Source: Streptomyces sp. V2I9 | GTDB taxonomy: Bacteria > Actinomycetota > Actinomycetes > Streptomycetales > Streptomycetaceae | NCBI RefSeq assembly: GCF_030817475.1 | Contig: NZ_JAUSZJ010000002.1 | Location: 4,974,626-5,038,625 of the forward strand | Length of the DNA: 64,000 nucleotides | Direction of reading: 5' to 3' | Part shown: positions 1 to 9,081 of the stretch, one piece after another | How the letters are laid out: the number at the start of each line of letters is the position of its first letter | Position numbering within the stretch: position 1 is the first letter of the stretch | Notes under the pieces: generated by a model | The model's input: the letters and a program-made list of their open reading frames with translations, nothing else | The model's database searches: none | Told to the model about the DNA's origin: nothing | Made by a program: the position numbers and the translations under genes

Positions 1-83
1 AACCATCACCCGTAGCCTGGAGTCCTTGTTCCAGAGACTAGGGTGTGGGTTTTGGATGGTCGGCGAGTTCTGTGGGGCAGCCT

Positions 84-1457
84 GTGCGTGATTACCTGCT
101 GACGCTCTGTGTCACGGCGGCGGTGACCTATCTGCTGACCGGACCGGTGCGGAAGTTCGCCATCGCGGTCGGGGCGATGCCCGCGATCCGCGCGCGCGAC
201 GTCCACCGGGAGCCGACACCTCGGCTCGGCGGGATCGCGATGTTCGGCGGACTGTGCGCGGGGCTGATCGTCGCGGACCACCTCTTCAACCTGAAGGGCG
301 TCTTCGAACTCTCCGACGAACCCAGGGCGTTGCTCTCCGGCGCCGCCCTGATCTGGCTGATCGGCGTCCTCGACGACAAGTTCGAGATCGACGCCCTGAT
401 CAAGCTCGGCGGCCAGATGATCGCCGCCGCCGTCATGGTGATCCAGGGGCTCACGATCCTGTGGCTGCCGATCCCCGGCGTCGGCACGGTCGCGCTCACC
501 CAGTGGCAGGGCACGCTGCTCACGGTGGCGCTGGTCGTCATCACGATCAACGCGGTCAACTTCGTCGACGGCCTGGACGGGCTGGCGGCGGGCATGGTGT
601 GCATCGCCTCGGCCGCGTTCTTCCTGTACGCCTACCGGCTCTGGATGGGGTACGGCATCGAGGCGGCGGCCCCGGCGACGCTGTTCGCGGCGATCCTGAT
701 GGGCATGTGCCTCGGCTTCCTGCCGCACAACATGCACCCCGCGCGGATCTTCATGGGCGACTCGGGTTCGATGCTGATCGGCCTGGTGCTGGCGGCGGGG
801 GCGATCTCGATCACGGGCCAGGTCGACCCGGACAACATGAAGCTCTTCGAGGGCAGCGAGCGCGGGGCCACCCACGCGATGCTCCCGGTCTTCATCCCGC
901 TGGTGCTGCCGCTGACGATCATCGCGATCCCGGCCGCCGACCTGGTGCTGGCCATCGTCCGGCGTACCTGGAACGGCCAGTCGCCGTTCGCCGCCGACCG
1001 GGGCCACCTGCACCACCGGCTGCTGGAGATCGGCCACTCGCACAGCCGGGCCGTGCTGATCATGTACTTCTGGTCGGCCCTGATCGCCTTCGGCACCGTC
1101 GGCTACTCGGTGCACGCCGCCTCCTCGTGGATCGTGTTCGTGATCATGACGGCCAGCGCTGCGGGCCTGATCCTGCTGCTGATGCCCCGGTTCACCCCGC
1201 GCGCCCCGCACTGGGCCAACCGCTTCGTGCCGCCGCGCTACCGCCGGCCGACGGAGGAGGCTTCGGCCGCCGCGTACGAGGAGAAGCCGGCGGCCGCGGA
1301 CTCCGGGGCCCAACAGGACCCGCCGGGCGCTCAGATGGGCGAGGAGGGCGCCGAACGGGCCCCTGTGGCGGTCGGGGTGTCCGGCGTCAACGGGGCTACC
1401 GCGATCGGCTCCCGTTCGCGCTTCTCCGATCGCCGTTCCGCCGACTCCTCACGTTGA
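84..1457 (+). CDS. MraY/WecA-family polyprenyl-phosphate GlcNAc-1-phosphate transferase-like membrane protein
   Basis: 457 aa. The family transfers a HexNAc-1-phosphate from a UDP-sugar to a polyprenyl phosphate at the inner face of the membrane, the first step of wall-polymer or glycan synthesis. Visible family marks are about 11 hydrophobic segments, the Mg site LIGVLDDKF, the motif NFVDGLDGLAAG and the late loop HLHHRL. The last motif is typical of the WecA/TagO branch rather than of MraY proper. The C-terminal 75 residues are charged and poorly conserved. GTG at 84 is preferred because GGGGC lies just upstream; GTGs at 45 and 72 are also in frame. It precedes the atp operon but is separated from it by a promoter. 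The acceptor polymer is unknown. Confidence 0.85.
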   Translation: MRDYLLTLCVTAAVTYLLTGPVRKFAIAVGAMPAIRARDVHREPTPRLGGIAMFGGLCAGLIVADHLFNLKGVFELSDEPRALLSGAALIWLIGVLDDKFEIDALIKLGGQMIAAAVMVIQGLTILWLPIPGVGTVALTQWQGTLLTVALVVITINAVNFVDGLDGLAAGMVCIASAAFFLYAYRLWMGYGIEAAAPATLFAAILMGMCLGFLPHNMHPARIFMGDSGSMLIGLVLAAGAISITGQVDPDNMKLFEGSERGATHAMLPVFIPLVLPLTIIAIPAADLVLAIVRRTWNGQSPFAADRGHLHHRLLEIGHSHSRAVLIMYFWSALIAFGTVGYSVHAASSWIVFVIMTASAAGLILLLMPRFTPRAPHWANRFVPPRYRRPTEEASAAAYEEKPAAADSGAQQDPPGAQMGEEGAERAPVAVGVSGVNGATAIGSRSRFSDRRSADSSR

Positions 1458-1551
1458 CGTTTCGGAACTGTCGGTGCATTACCAGACATCGTGCCGACTT
1501 GTCGTGCACACACGCGCGGGGTAGCCCTCATGTGTGACAGTTGGCACACCT

Positions 1552-1579
1552 TTGAGGTAAAGGCCTCATCAAATAGTTT
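1552..1579 (+). promoter_or_regulatory. Candidate sigma-70-type promoter of the atp operon
   Basis: TTGAGG (1552-1557) and TAGTTT (1574-1579) are separated by 16 nt, about 145 nt before the first atp gene. The match is moderate. Its position next to a redox operator supports it. Confidence 0.4.
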
Positions 1580-1595
1580 GTGATACCGTTCACGA
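1578..1595 (+). promoter_or_regulatory. Rex-type redox operator (ROP site)
   Basis: The 18-mer TTGTGATACCGTTCACGA matches the remembered Streptomyces Rex consensus TTGTGAACGCGTTCACAA at 14 of 18 positions, with both conserved half-sites (TTGTGA and GTTCAC) kept. It begins at the end of the candidate -10 box, so a bound repressor would block transcription. Rex is an NAD+/NADH sensor that controls respiratory genes, and I recall it being reported to control the atp operon in S. avermitilis. Confidence 0.65.
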
Positions 1596-1722
1596 GACCC
1601 GGCGAAGAGCCGAAGGGCCCTGGTAGGACGGTCCATCGGCTCGAAACTCCGCCTCGCGGACCGGGCCTACGCTCGTCCATGACGACGCCCCATTCCTCCC
1701 TCAGACCAGTGGAGCTGCCGCC

Positions 1723-2163
1723 ATGCAGTCCGACATGCGCGAAGTACTGCGCATCGCCACCCCCACCGCCGCGGTGGGAGCCATCGCCACGCTCGTCGGC
1801 GGGCTCGTCGTCGGCGGCAAGGGGGCGATCGGCGCCGTCGTGGGCTGCGTGGTGGTCATTCTCTTCATGGCCCTCGGGCAGCTGGCGTTGCAGTGGGTCG
1901 CCAAGTCGATGCCGCACCTCTTCCAGGGCATGGGGCTGCTGGTCTACTCGGTCCAGCTGGTGCTCCTGCTCGGCCTCATCATGGCCATCAGGAACACCTC
2001 TCTCTTCGACCTCCAGGTCTTCGCCCTCACGCTGGTCGTCTCGGTGATCACGTGGATCGTCACGCAGACCGTGCTGCACGCCAGGAGCAAGACCCTGTAC
2101 GTCGATCCCGAGGCGGAGAGCCGGAACACCCCGGGCGGAACCGAGGGGAAGCATGACCAGTAG
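1723..2163 (+). CDS. atpI: ATP synthase protein I (AtpI-like)
   Basis: 146-aa membrane protein with about four hydrophobic segments, first gene of the ATP synthase operon. AtpI proteins are thought to help assemble the c-ring or maintain Mg supply for the synthase; this one is assigned mainly by position and membrane topology. GGAG lies 6-9 nt before ATG 1723. A second in-frame ATG at 1735 would give a 142-aa protein. A gap of about 220 nt separates it from atpB; it contains no convincing hairpin, so co-transcription is likely. Confidence 0.8.
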   Translation: MQSDMREVLRIATPTAAVGAIATLVGGLVVGGKGAIGAVVGCVVVILFMALGQLALQWVAKSMPHLFQGMGLLVYSVQLVLLLGLIMAIRNTSLFDLQVFALTLVVSVITWIVTQTVLHARSKTLYVDPEAESRNTPGGTEGKHDQ

Positions 2164-2381
2164 GGCCGGGATAAAGCCCTGTTCGACATGCTGCTATCGT
2201 CCGGTCTCGGTTGCGGTACTGCGGGCGCGGACAACACGGCTGTCGCCTGATACATCGCGAGGCTTCGGGCCCGGCCGCCGCCTCCTCACCGTAAGAACCA
2301 GTCCGGTGCCGACCTGCGGCTGCCAGCCGCTCCGATACAACGAGGTAGCCGTATCCATGCGCCATGCAGAAGGAGCTCCTG

Positions 2382-3197
2382 GTGACTGCTGACGCCCAGA
2401 CGCTCGCCTTCGAGGTTGACTGCCACCTGTTCCAGGGCTCGTGCGGATTCCCAGCCCCGAGCGCGTGGTCGTTCATCTTCGACCCGATCTTCTCGATCGG
2501 TCCGGTCGAGTTCAACAAGCCGATGCTGCTCGCGATCATCGGGACGTTCGCCATCCTGGCGCTGTTCTGGGCCGGCTTCTCCAAGCCCAAGGTCGTTCCC
2601 GGCAAGCTGCAGATGATCGCCGAGACGCTCTACGACTTCGTCCACCGGGGCATCGCCAAGGAGATCATCGGCAAGAAGGGCGAGCCCTTCGTCCCGCTGC
2701 TGGTGTCGCTGTTCTTCTTCGTCTGGATGCTGAACCTCTGGGCGATCATCCCGATCGCGCAGTTCCCGGTGAGCTCGCTCATCGCGTATCCGGTCGGACT
2801 GGCGCTGCTCGTCTGGGCCGTCTACATGACGGTGACCTTCCGCACCAACGGCTTCGTCGGCGGCATCCGCAACCTGTGCGTACCGAGCGGCCTGCCCAAG
2901 CCGATCTACGTGATCCTGACGCCGATCGAGTTCGTCTCGAACATCTTCGTGCGCCCCTTCACGCTGGCGGTCCGACTCTTCGCGAACATGTTCGCCGGTC
3001 ACATCCTGATCCTGGTCTTCACCATTGCGACCTGGTACATGCTCGGCACCGTGCTCGGCACCGTCTACGCCACCGCGTCGTTCGCCGTGACGCTGGCCCT
3101 GACCGTCTTCGAGATGTTCATCCAGGCGCTCCAGGCCTACGTGTTCACCGTGCTGACCGCCACGTACTTGTCCCAGGCGCTCGAAGAAGCGCACTGA
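2382..3197 (+). CDS. atpB: F1Fo ATP synthase subunit a
   Basis: 271 aa. Subunit a forms the two proton half-channels next to the c-ring. The diagnostic helix VRPFTLAVRLFANMFAGH is present and holds the essential Arg and the AN/GH pattern. Other hydrophobic helices follow, and the C-terminus IQALQAYVFTVLTATYL is typical of the family. GTG 2382 is chosen as start because AAGGAG at 2370-2375 is 6 nt upstream. The in-frame ATG at 2364 has no usable ribosome-binding site, and the extra residues are absent from family members as I recall them. Confidence 0.96.
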   Translation: MTADAQTLAFEVDCHLFQGSCGFPAPSAWSFIFDPIFSIGPVEFNKPMLLAIIGTFAILALFWAGFSKPKVVPGKLQMIAETLYDFVHRGIAKEIIGKKGEPFVPLLVSLFFFVWMLNLWAIIPIAQFPVSSLIAYPVGLALLVWAVYMTVTFRTNGFVGGIRNLCVPSGLPKPIYVILTPIEFVSNIFVRPFTLAVRLFANMFAGHILILVFTIATWYMLGTVLGTVYATASFAVTLALTVFEMFIQALQAYVFTVLTATYLSQALEEAH

Positions 3198-3285
3198 GGA
3201 CACCCGGGCCACCACCCGGACACCCCCTAGAACGTCCGGTGGACGCAATCTCCACCGGCCAATCAAGAGAAGGAATCACAGATCC

Positions 3286-3516
3286 ATGTCTGAGACTCTC
3301 GCAGCCGTTGTGGGCAACGTCGGCACCATCGGTTACGGCCTCGCGGCGATCGGCCCCGGCGTCGGCATCGGCATCATCTTCGGTAACGGTGTGCAGGCCA
3401 TCGCCCGTCAGCCCGAGGCTGCCGGCCTGATCCGCCAGAACATGCTTCTCGGCTTCGCGGTCATCGAGGCCCTGGCCCTGATCGGCTTCGTCGCCCCCTT
3501 CATCTACCCGAAGTAG
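3286..3516 (+). CDS. atpE: F1Fo ATP synthase subunit c
   Basis: 76-aa hairpin of two membrane helices that makes the rotor ring. The first helix carries the glycine-rich packing motif GPGVGIG, the polar loop is ARQPE (residues 40-44), and the proton-binding carboxylate is Glu61 in the second helix (FAVIEALAL). Glu rather than Asp at this site is normal for actinobacteria. The ribosome-binding site GAAGGAAT lies close upstream of ATG 3286. It sits between atpB and atpF in the standard order. Confidence 0.97.
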   Translation: MSETLAAVVGNVGTIGYGLAAIGPGVGIGIIFGNGVQAIARQPEAAGLIRQNMLLGFAVIEALALIGFVAPFIYPK

Positions 3517-3557
3517 TCCAGGCGACCTGACGATACGTTTTCGACGAAAGGTCCACC

Positions 3558-4094
3558 ATGTTGCACTTGGCAGCTGAGGAGCCGCAGTCACCGCTGCTGC
3601 CGGTCTGGCCCGAGATTGTCATCGGCCTGATCTGCTTCAGCATTGTCTTCTTCGTCTTCTACAAGAAGCTCCTCCCGGCCATCAACAAGGCCCTGGACGA
3701 GCGTCGCGAGGCGATCGAAGGTGGTATCGAGAAGGCAGAAGCGGCTCAGACCGAGGCGCAGAGCGTTCTCGAGCAGTACAAGGCCCAGCTGGCGGAGGCC
3801 CGCCACGAGGCCGCTCGTCTGCGCCAGGAGGCGCAGGAGCAGGGTGCCGTCATCATCCAGGAGATGAAGGCGGAGGGTCAGCGGCAGCGCGAGGAGATCA
3901 TCGCCGCAGGCCACACCCAGATCGAGGCCGACCGCAAGGCCGCTGCCTCGGCGCTGCGTCAGGACGTGGGCAAGCTCGCCACCGACCTGGCCGGCAAGCT
4001 CGTCGGCGAGTCCCTCCAGGACCACGCCCGGCAGAGCGGCACCGTCGACCGTTTCCTCGACGAGCTCGAGGCGAAGGCCGAGGCGGCCCGATGA
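3558..4094 (+). CDS. atpF: F1Fo ATP synthase subunit b
   Basis: 178 aa. Subunit b is the peripheral stalk that holds F1 against the membrane sector. One N-terminal membrane helix (about residues 16-36) is followed by a long charged helix rich in Ala, Glu, Gln and Arg, as expected for the dimeric stalk. A GAAAGG box precedes ATG 3558. The stop overlaps the atpH start as ATGA at 4091-4094, which indicates translational coupling. Confidence 0.96.
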   Translation: MLHLAAEEPQSPLLPVWPEIVIGLICFSIVFFVFYKKLLPAINKALDERREAIEGGIEKAEAAQTEAQSVLEQYKAQLAEARHEAARLRQEAQEQGAVIIQEMKAEGQRQREEIIAAGHTQIEADRKAAASALRQDVGKLATDLAGKLVGESLQDHARQSGTVDRFLDELEAKAEAAR

Positions 4095-4907
4095 ACGGCG
4101 CGAGCCGCGAAGCCCTGGCTGCCGCACGCGAGCGTCTCGACGCGCTGACCGACAACACGTCGGTCGACGCGGCGAAGCTCGCCGGGGAGCTGGCCTCGGT
4201 CACCGCGCTGCTCGACCGCGAAGTATCCCTGCGCCGGGTTCTCACCGACCCGGCCCAGAGCGGCGAGAGCAAGGCCGAGCTGGCCGCACGGCTGCTCGGT
4301 GGACAGGTCGGCGGCGAGACCGTCGACCTGGTCTCCGGACTCGTCCGGTCCCGCTGGTCGCGCTCGCGCGACCTGGTGGACTCGATCGAGGAGCTGGCGA
4401 ACACGGCCGACCTCACCGCGGCCCAGCGTGGCGGGCGCCTCGACGACGTCGAGGACGAGCTGTTCCGGTTCGGCCGGATCGTCGGCTCCGACATGGAGCT
4501 GCGCTCCGCGCTGACCAGCCGTACGGCCACGGCCTCGGCCAAGAGCGAGCTGCTGCGCAGCCTGCTCGGCGGCAAGGCCCAGCCGGTCACCGAGCGGATC
4601 ATCGTCCGCCTCGTGACCCAGCCGCGTGGACGTAGCCTGGAGGCGGGGCTGGACGCGCTGTCCAAGCTCGCCGCCGAGCGCCGCAACCGCACGGTCGCCG
4701 TCGTCACCTCGGCGGTGCCGCTCAGCGACCGGCAGAAGCAGCGCCTCGGCGCCGCTCTGGCGAAGCTGTACGGCCGGGAGATGCACCTGAACCTGGACGT
4801 GGACCCCTCGGTCCTCGGCGGGGTCTCGGTGCGCGTCGGTGACGAGGTCATCAACGGCACCGTCGCGGAGCGCCTCGAAGAGGCGACCCCGGCGCATGGC
4901 CGGCTGA
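4091..4907 (+). CDS. atpH: F1Fo ATP synthase subunit delta, with apparent one-base insertion near the 3' end
   Basis: Subunit delta joins the top of F1 to subunit b. About 265 residues read normally: an N-terminal helical bundle and a C-terminal domain ending VNGTVAERLEEAT-like. The frame is then disturbed in the run CCCC at 4887-4890. As printed it continues through 5209, into atpA, with an Arg-rich sequence unlike any delta subunit. Removing one C gives the family-like end EATRRMAG followed by TGA at 4905-4907, so I end the gene there (271 aa). Because the subunit is needed for coupling, a sequencing error is likelier than loss, but a real indel or slippage cannot be excluded. ATG overlaps the atpF stop. 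Confidence 0.85.
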
Positions 4908-4972
4908 CCCGGCGCAGAAGAACAAGCAAGACCAGCGGCCCGGTTGGGCCGTGCAGAAACTGCAGAAGATTC

Positions 4973-4990
4973 CTGGGGGTCGGCCCCCAG
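4973..4990. repeat. Short GC hairpin between atpH and atpA
   Basis: CTGGGGG and CCCCCAG form a perfect 7-bp stem around a TCGG tetraloop. It resembles the small GC palindromes scattered through Streptomyces intergenic DNA. There is no U-run, so it is more likely an mRNA stability or processing element than a terminator. Confidence 0.55.
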
Positions 4991-5037
4991 ACCCCCTTAA
5001 GAAACTTCGGGCCCAACAAGGAGAGCAGGGAACCCAG

Positions 5038-6609
5038 ATGGCGGAGCTCACGATCCGGCCGGAGGAGATCCGGGACGCACTGGATAACTTTGTCCAGTCG
5101 TACCAGCCGGACGCGGCCTCGCGCGAGGAGGTCGGTACGGTCAGCGTTGCCGGCGACGGCATCGCGAAGGTGGAGGGTCTTCCCTCCGCCATGGCGAACG
5201 AGCTGCTGAAGTTCGAGGACGGCACCCTCGGTCTCGCCCTCAACCTCGAGGAGCGCGAGATCGGTGCGATCGTCCTCGGCGAGTTCAGCGGTATCGAGGA
5301 GGGCCAGCCGGTGCAGCGCACCGGTGAGGTGCTCTCCGTCGGCGTCGGCGAGGGTTACCTCGGCCGCGTCGTCGACCCGCTCGGCAACCCGATCGACGGT
5401 CTCGGCGAGATCGCGACCGACAGCCGCCGCGCCCTCGAGCTGCAGGCCCCTGGCGTCATGGTCCGCAAGTCGGTGCACGAGCCGATGCAGACCGGCTACA
5501 AGGCCGTCGACGCCATGGTGCCGATCGGCCGCGGCCAGCGTCAGCTGATCATCGGCGACCGTCAGACGGGTAAGACCGCGCTGGCCGTCGACACGATCAT
5601 CAACCAGCGCGACAACTGGCGCTCGGGCGACGTGAACAAGCAGGTGCGCTGCATCTACGTCGCCATCGGTCAGAAGGGTTCCACCATCGCCTCCGTGCGT
5701 GGTGCGCTCGAAGAGGCCGGTGCGCTGGAGTACACGACCATCGTCGCCGCCCCGGCGTCCGACCCGGCCGGCTTCAAGTACCTGGCGCCGTACACCGGTT
5801 CGGCCATCGGCCAGCACTGGATGTACCAGGGCAAGCACGTCCTGATCATCTTCGACGACCTGTCGAAGCAGGCCGACGCCTACCGCGCCGTGTCCCTGCT
5901 GCTGCGCCGCCCGCCGGGCCGCGAGGCCTACCCGGGTGACGTCTTCTACCTGCACTCGCGTCTGCTGGAGCGTTGCGCCAAGCTCTCCGACGAGATGGGC
6001 GCCGGTTCGATGACGGGCCTCCCGATCGTCGAGACCAAGGCGAACGACGTGTCGGCGTTCATCCCGACCAACGTCATCTCCATCACCGACGGCCAGTGCT
6101 TCCTGGAGTCCGACCTGTTCAACGCGGGTCAGCGTCCGGCGCTCAACGTCGGTATCTCGGTCTCCCGTGTCGGTGGCTCCGCCCAGCACAAGGCCATGAA
6201 GCAGGTCTCCGGCCGGCTTCGCGTGGACCTCGCCCAGTACCGCGAGCTGGAGGCGTTCGCCGCCTTCGGTTCCGACCTGGACGCGGCCTCGAAGGCCTCG
6301 CTGGAGCGCGGCAAGCGCATGGTCGAGCTGCTGAAGCAGCCGCAGTACGCCCCGTTCCCGATGGAGGAGCAGGTCGTCTCGGTCTGGGCCGGCACCACGG
6401 GCAAGATGGACGACGTCCCGGTCGAGGACATCCGTCGCTTCGAGGCCGAGCTGCTGGAGTTCCTGCGCCGCGAGCGCAAGGACCTCCTGACCAGCATCGC
6501 CGAGGGCGGCAAGATGTCCGACGACACGCTGCAGTCGATCGCCGACGCGATCGCCGCCTTCAAGCAGCAGTTCGAGACCTCGGACGGCAAGCTCCTGGGC
6601 GAGGGCTGA
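5038..6609 (+). CDS. atpA: F1Fo ATP synthase subunit alpha
   Basis: 523 aa, the non-catalytic nucleotide-binding subunit of the F1 hexamer. The Walker A motif GDRQTGKT is at residues 173-180, and the Walker B-like strand HVLIIFDDLSKQA and the signature PAASDP-like region follow. ATG 5038 is chosen because AAGGAG lies about 17 nt upstream with a second purine-rich GCAGGG nearer, and MAELTIRPEEI matches the usual start. The reading frame is open further upstream to 4951, but that stretch holds the intergenic hairpin. It begins 130 nt after the repaired end of atpH and is followed after 3 nt by atpG. Confidence 0.97.
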   Translation: MAELTIRPEEIRDALDNFVQSYQPDAASREEVGTVSVAGDGIAKVEGLPSAMANELLKFEDGTLGLALNLEEREIGAIVLGEFSGIEEGQPVQRTGEVLSVGVGEGYLGRVVDPLGNPIDGLGEIATDSRRALELQAPGVMVRKSVHEPMQTGYKAVDAMVPIGRGQRQLIIGDRQTGKTALAVDTIINQRDNWRSGDVNKQVRCIYVAIGQKGSTIASVRGALEEAGALEYTTIVAAPASDPAGFKYLAPYTGSAIGQHWMYQGKHVLIIFDDLSKQADAYRAVSLLLRRPPGREAYPGDVFYLHSRLLERCAKLSDEMGAGSMTGLPIVETKANDVSAFIPTNVISITDGQCFLESDLFNAGQRPALNVGISVSRVGGSAQHKAMKQVSGRLRVDLAQYRELEAFAAFGSDLDAASKASLERGKRMVELLKQPQYAPFPMEEQVVSVWAGTTGKMDDVPVEDIRRFEAELLEFLRRERKDLLTSIAEGGKMSDDTLQSIADAIAAFKQQFETSDGKLLGEG

Positions 6610-6612
6610 TCG

Positions 6613-7530
6613 ATGGGCGCTCAGCTTCGCGTTTACAAGCGCCGCATCCAAGCCGTCACCGCGACCAAGAAGATCACCAAGGCGATGGAGATGATCGCCG
6701 CCTCGCGCATCGTCAAGGCGCAGCGCAAGGTGGCGGCGTCCCAGCCGTACGCGACCGAGCTCACCCGTGCGGTGACCGCGGTCGCGACCGGATCCGACGC
6801 CAACCACCCGCTCACCACCGAGGTCGAGAACCCCGTCCGCGCCGCGGTCCTGCTCATCACGAGCGACCGCGGTCTGGCCGGCGGCTACTCCTCCAACGCC
6901 ATCAAGGCCGCGGAGCGACTGCGGGAGCGCCTTGCCTCCGAGGGCAAGGAGGTCGACACGTACATCGTCGGCCGCAAGGGTGTCGCGTACTACGGCTTCC
7001 GCGAGCGCAAGGTCGTCGAGTCCTGGACCGGCTTCACCGACAACCCGGCGTACTCCGATGCCAAGCGCATCGCCGCCCCGTTGATCGCGGCCATCCAGCA
7101 GGACGCGGCCGAGGGCGGCGTCGACGAGCTGCACATCGTCTTCACGGAATTCGTGTCGATGATGACGCAGAACGCGGTCGACGCCCGGATGCTGCCGCTC
7201 TCGCTCGACGAGGTGGCCGAGGAGAGCACCCGCAAGGGTGAGATCCTTCCGCTGTTCGACTTCGAGCCGTCGGCCGAGGACGTCCTCGACGCCCTTCTGC
7301 CGCGCTACGTCGAGAGCCGTATCTACAACGCACTGCTGCAGGCGGCGGCCTCCGAGCACGCCGCCCGCCGCCGCGCGATGAAGTCGGCCACCGACAACGC
7401 CGGGGACCTCATCAAGAGCCTGTCCCGGCTTGCCAACGCGGCCCGCCAGGCCGAAATCACCCAGGAAATCAGCGAGATCGTCGGCGGCGCCAGCGCACTG
7501 GCCGACGCGACCGCGGGGAGTGACAAGTAA
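6613..7530 (+). CDS. atpG: F1Fo ATP synthase subunit gamma
   Basis: 305 aa, the central rotating shaft of F1. The N-terminal helix RRIQAVTATKKITKAMEMIA is typical, and the C-terminal helix (AAMKSATDNAGDLI-type, here RRRAMKSATDNAGDL) is the other half of the coiled coil. Only 3 nt separate it from atpA. Its TAA overlaps the atpD ATG by one base (TAATG), so the two are probably translated together. Confidence 0.97.
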   Translation: MGAQLRVYKRRIQAVTATKKITKAMEMIAASRIVKAQRKVAASQPYATELTRAVTAVATGSDANHPLTTEVENPVRAAVLLITSDRGLAGGYSSNAIKAAERLRERLASEGKEVDTYIVGRKGVAYYGFRERKVVESWTGFTDNPAYSDAKRIAAPLIAAIQQDAAEGGVDELHIVFTEFVSMMTQNAVDARMLPLSLDEVAEESTRKGEILPLFDFEPSAEDVLDALLPRYVESRIYNALLQAAASEHAARRRAMKSATDNAGDLIKSLSRLANAARQAEITQEISEIVGGASALADATAGSDK

Positions 7531-8972
7531 TGACGACGACAGTTGAGACGGCCGCTGCCACGGGCCGCGTCGCCCGGGTCATCGGCCCGGTCGTCGACGT
7601 GGAATTCCCCGTCGACGCGATGCCGGAGATCTACAACGCCCTTCACGTCGAGGTCGCCGACCCGGCCGAGGACGGCGCTCGCAAGACGCTGACCCTGGAA
7701 GTGGCCCAGCACCTGGGCGACGGTGTGGTCCGCGCGATCTCGATGCAGCCCACCGACGGCCTGGTCCGCCAGGCCCCGGTGACCGACACGGGCGCGGGCA
7801 TCACCGTCCCCGTCGGTGACATCACCAAGGGCAAGGTGTTCAACACCCTCGGTCAGATCCTGAACGAGCCGGCCGCCGAGGCGCAGATCACCGAGCGCTG
7901 GCCGATCCACCGCAAGGCTCCGGCCTTCGACCAGCTCGAGTCGAAGACCGAGATGTTCGAGACCGGCCTGAAGGTCGTCGACCTGCTGACCCCGTACGTC
8001 AAGGGCGGCAAGATCGGTCTGTTCGGTGGTGCGGGCGTCGGCAAGACGGTCCTCATCCAGGAAATGATCATGCGTGTGGCGAAGCTGCACGACGGTGTGT
8101 CGGTGTTCGCCGGTGTCGGTGAGCGCACCCGTGAGGGCAACGACCTCATCGACGAGATGACCGAGTCGGGCGTTCTGGACAAGACCGCGCTCGTCTTCGG
8201 CCAGATGGACGAGCCGCCGGGGACGCGTCTGCGCGTGGCCCTGTCCGCCCTGACCATGGCGGAGTACTTCCGCGATGTGCAGAAGCAGGACGTGCTGCTC
8301 TTCATCGACAACATCTTCCGCTTCACGCAGGCCGGGTCCGAGGTCTCCACGCTGCTCGGCCGCATGCCGTCCGCGGTGGGTTACCAGCCGACCCTGGCCG
8401 ACGAGATGGGTGTGCTCCAGGAGCGCATCACCTCGACGCGTGGTCACTCGATCACCTCGATGCAGGCGATCTACGTCCCCGCGGACGACCTGACCGACCC
8501 GGCCCCGGCCACCACGTTCGCCCACCTCGACGCGACGACGGTGCTCTCCCGTCCGATCTCGGAGAAGGGCATCTACCCGGCCGTGGACCCGCTGGACTCC
8601 ACGTCCCGCATCCTGGACCCGCGCTACATCTCCCAGGACCACTACGCCGCGGCCAGCCGCGTCAAGGGAATCCTGCAGAAGTACAAGGACCTCCAGGACA
8701 TCATCGCGATCCTCGGTATCGACGAACTGGGCGAGGAGGACAAGCTCGTCGTCCACCGTGCCCGCCGCGTCGAGCGCTTCCTGTCGCAGAACACCCACGC
8801 CGCCAAGCAGTTCACCGGCCTGGACGGTTCGGACGTTCCGCTCGACGAGTCGATCGCCGCGTTCAACGCGATCTGCGACGGGGACTACGACCACTTCCCC
8901 GAGCAGGCGTTCTTCATGTGCGGTGGCCTGGAAGACCTCAAGGCCAAGGCCAAGGAGCTCGGCGTCTCCTGA
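7530..8972 (+). CDS. atpD: F1Fo ATP synthase subunit beta
   Basis: 480 aa, the catalytic subunit. Walker A GGAGVGKT spans residues 166-173, the catalytic Glu lies in GERTREGND, and Walker B is DVLLFIDNIFRF. The C-terminus ends FMCGGLEDLKAKAKEL, a usual actinobacterial form. The start overlaps the atpG stop. A strong hairpin follows at 8987-9015, before atpC. Confidence 0.98.
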   Translation: MTTTVETAAATGRVARVIGPVVDVEFPVDAMPEIYNALHVEVADPAEDGARKTLTLEVAQHLGDGVVRAISMQPTDGLVRQAPVTDTGAGITVPVGDITKGKVFNTLGQILNEPAAEAQITERWPIHRKAPAFDQLESKTEMFETGLKVVDLLTPYVKGGKIGLFGGAGVGKTVLIQEMIMRVAKLHDGVSVFAGVGERTREGNDLIDEMTESGVLDKTALVFGQMDEPPGTRLRVALSALTMAEYFRDVQKQDVLLFIDNIFRFTQAGSEVSTLLGRMPSAVGYQPTLADEMGVLQERITSTRGHSITSMQAIYVPADDLTDPAPATTFAHLDATTVLSRPISEKGIYPAVDPLDSTSRILDPRYISQDHYAAASRVKGILQKYKDLQDIIAILGIDELGEEDKLVVHRARRVERFLSQNTHAAKQFTGLDGSDVPLDESIAAFNAICDGDYDHFPEQAFFMCGGLEDLKAKAKELGVS

Positions 8973-8986
8973 GCCTCCGGCTCACC

Positions 8987-9015
8987 GAGGGGGGTGGGTG
9001 TGTCCCGCCCCCCTC
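8987..9015 (+). terminator. GC hairpin between atpD and atpC (partial terminator or stability element)
   Basis: A 12-bp stem (8987-8998 with 9004-9015, one G-T wobble) closes a 5-nt TGTGT loop. It lies 14 nt after the atpD stop and 66 nt before atpC. No U-run follows. It could lower readthrough into atpC or protect the 3' end of the upstream message. Confidence 0.55.
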
Positions 9016-9081
9016 ACCACGCCCCGTAGAATTGACCCAACACCCGGCCGGTCGGCCGGGTGGTGACCCGAGGAGCCACCC

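Noticed and set aside
4091..5209. atpH as a longer 372-aa protein overlapping atpA
   Set aside because: The last 100 residues are Arg/Ser-rich and unlike delta subunits; a one-base repair restores the known end.
3898..7359. A 1153-codon frame on the minus strand across the atp genes
   Set aside because: It is the complement of four well-recognised atp genes and shows no family motif.
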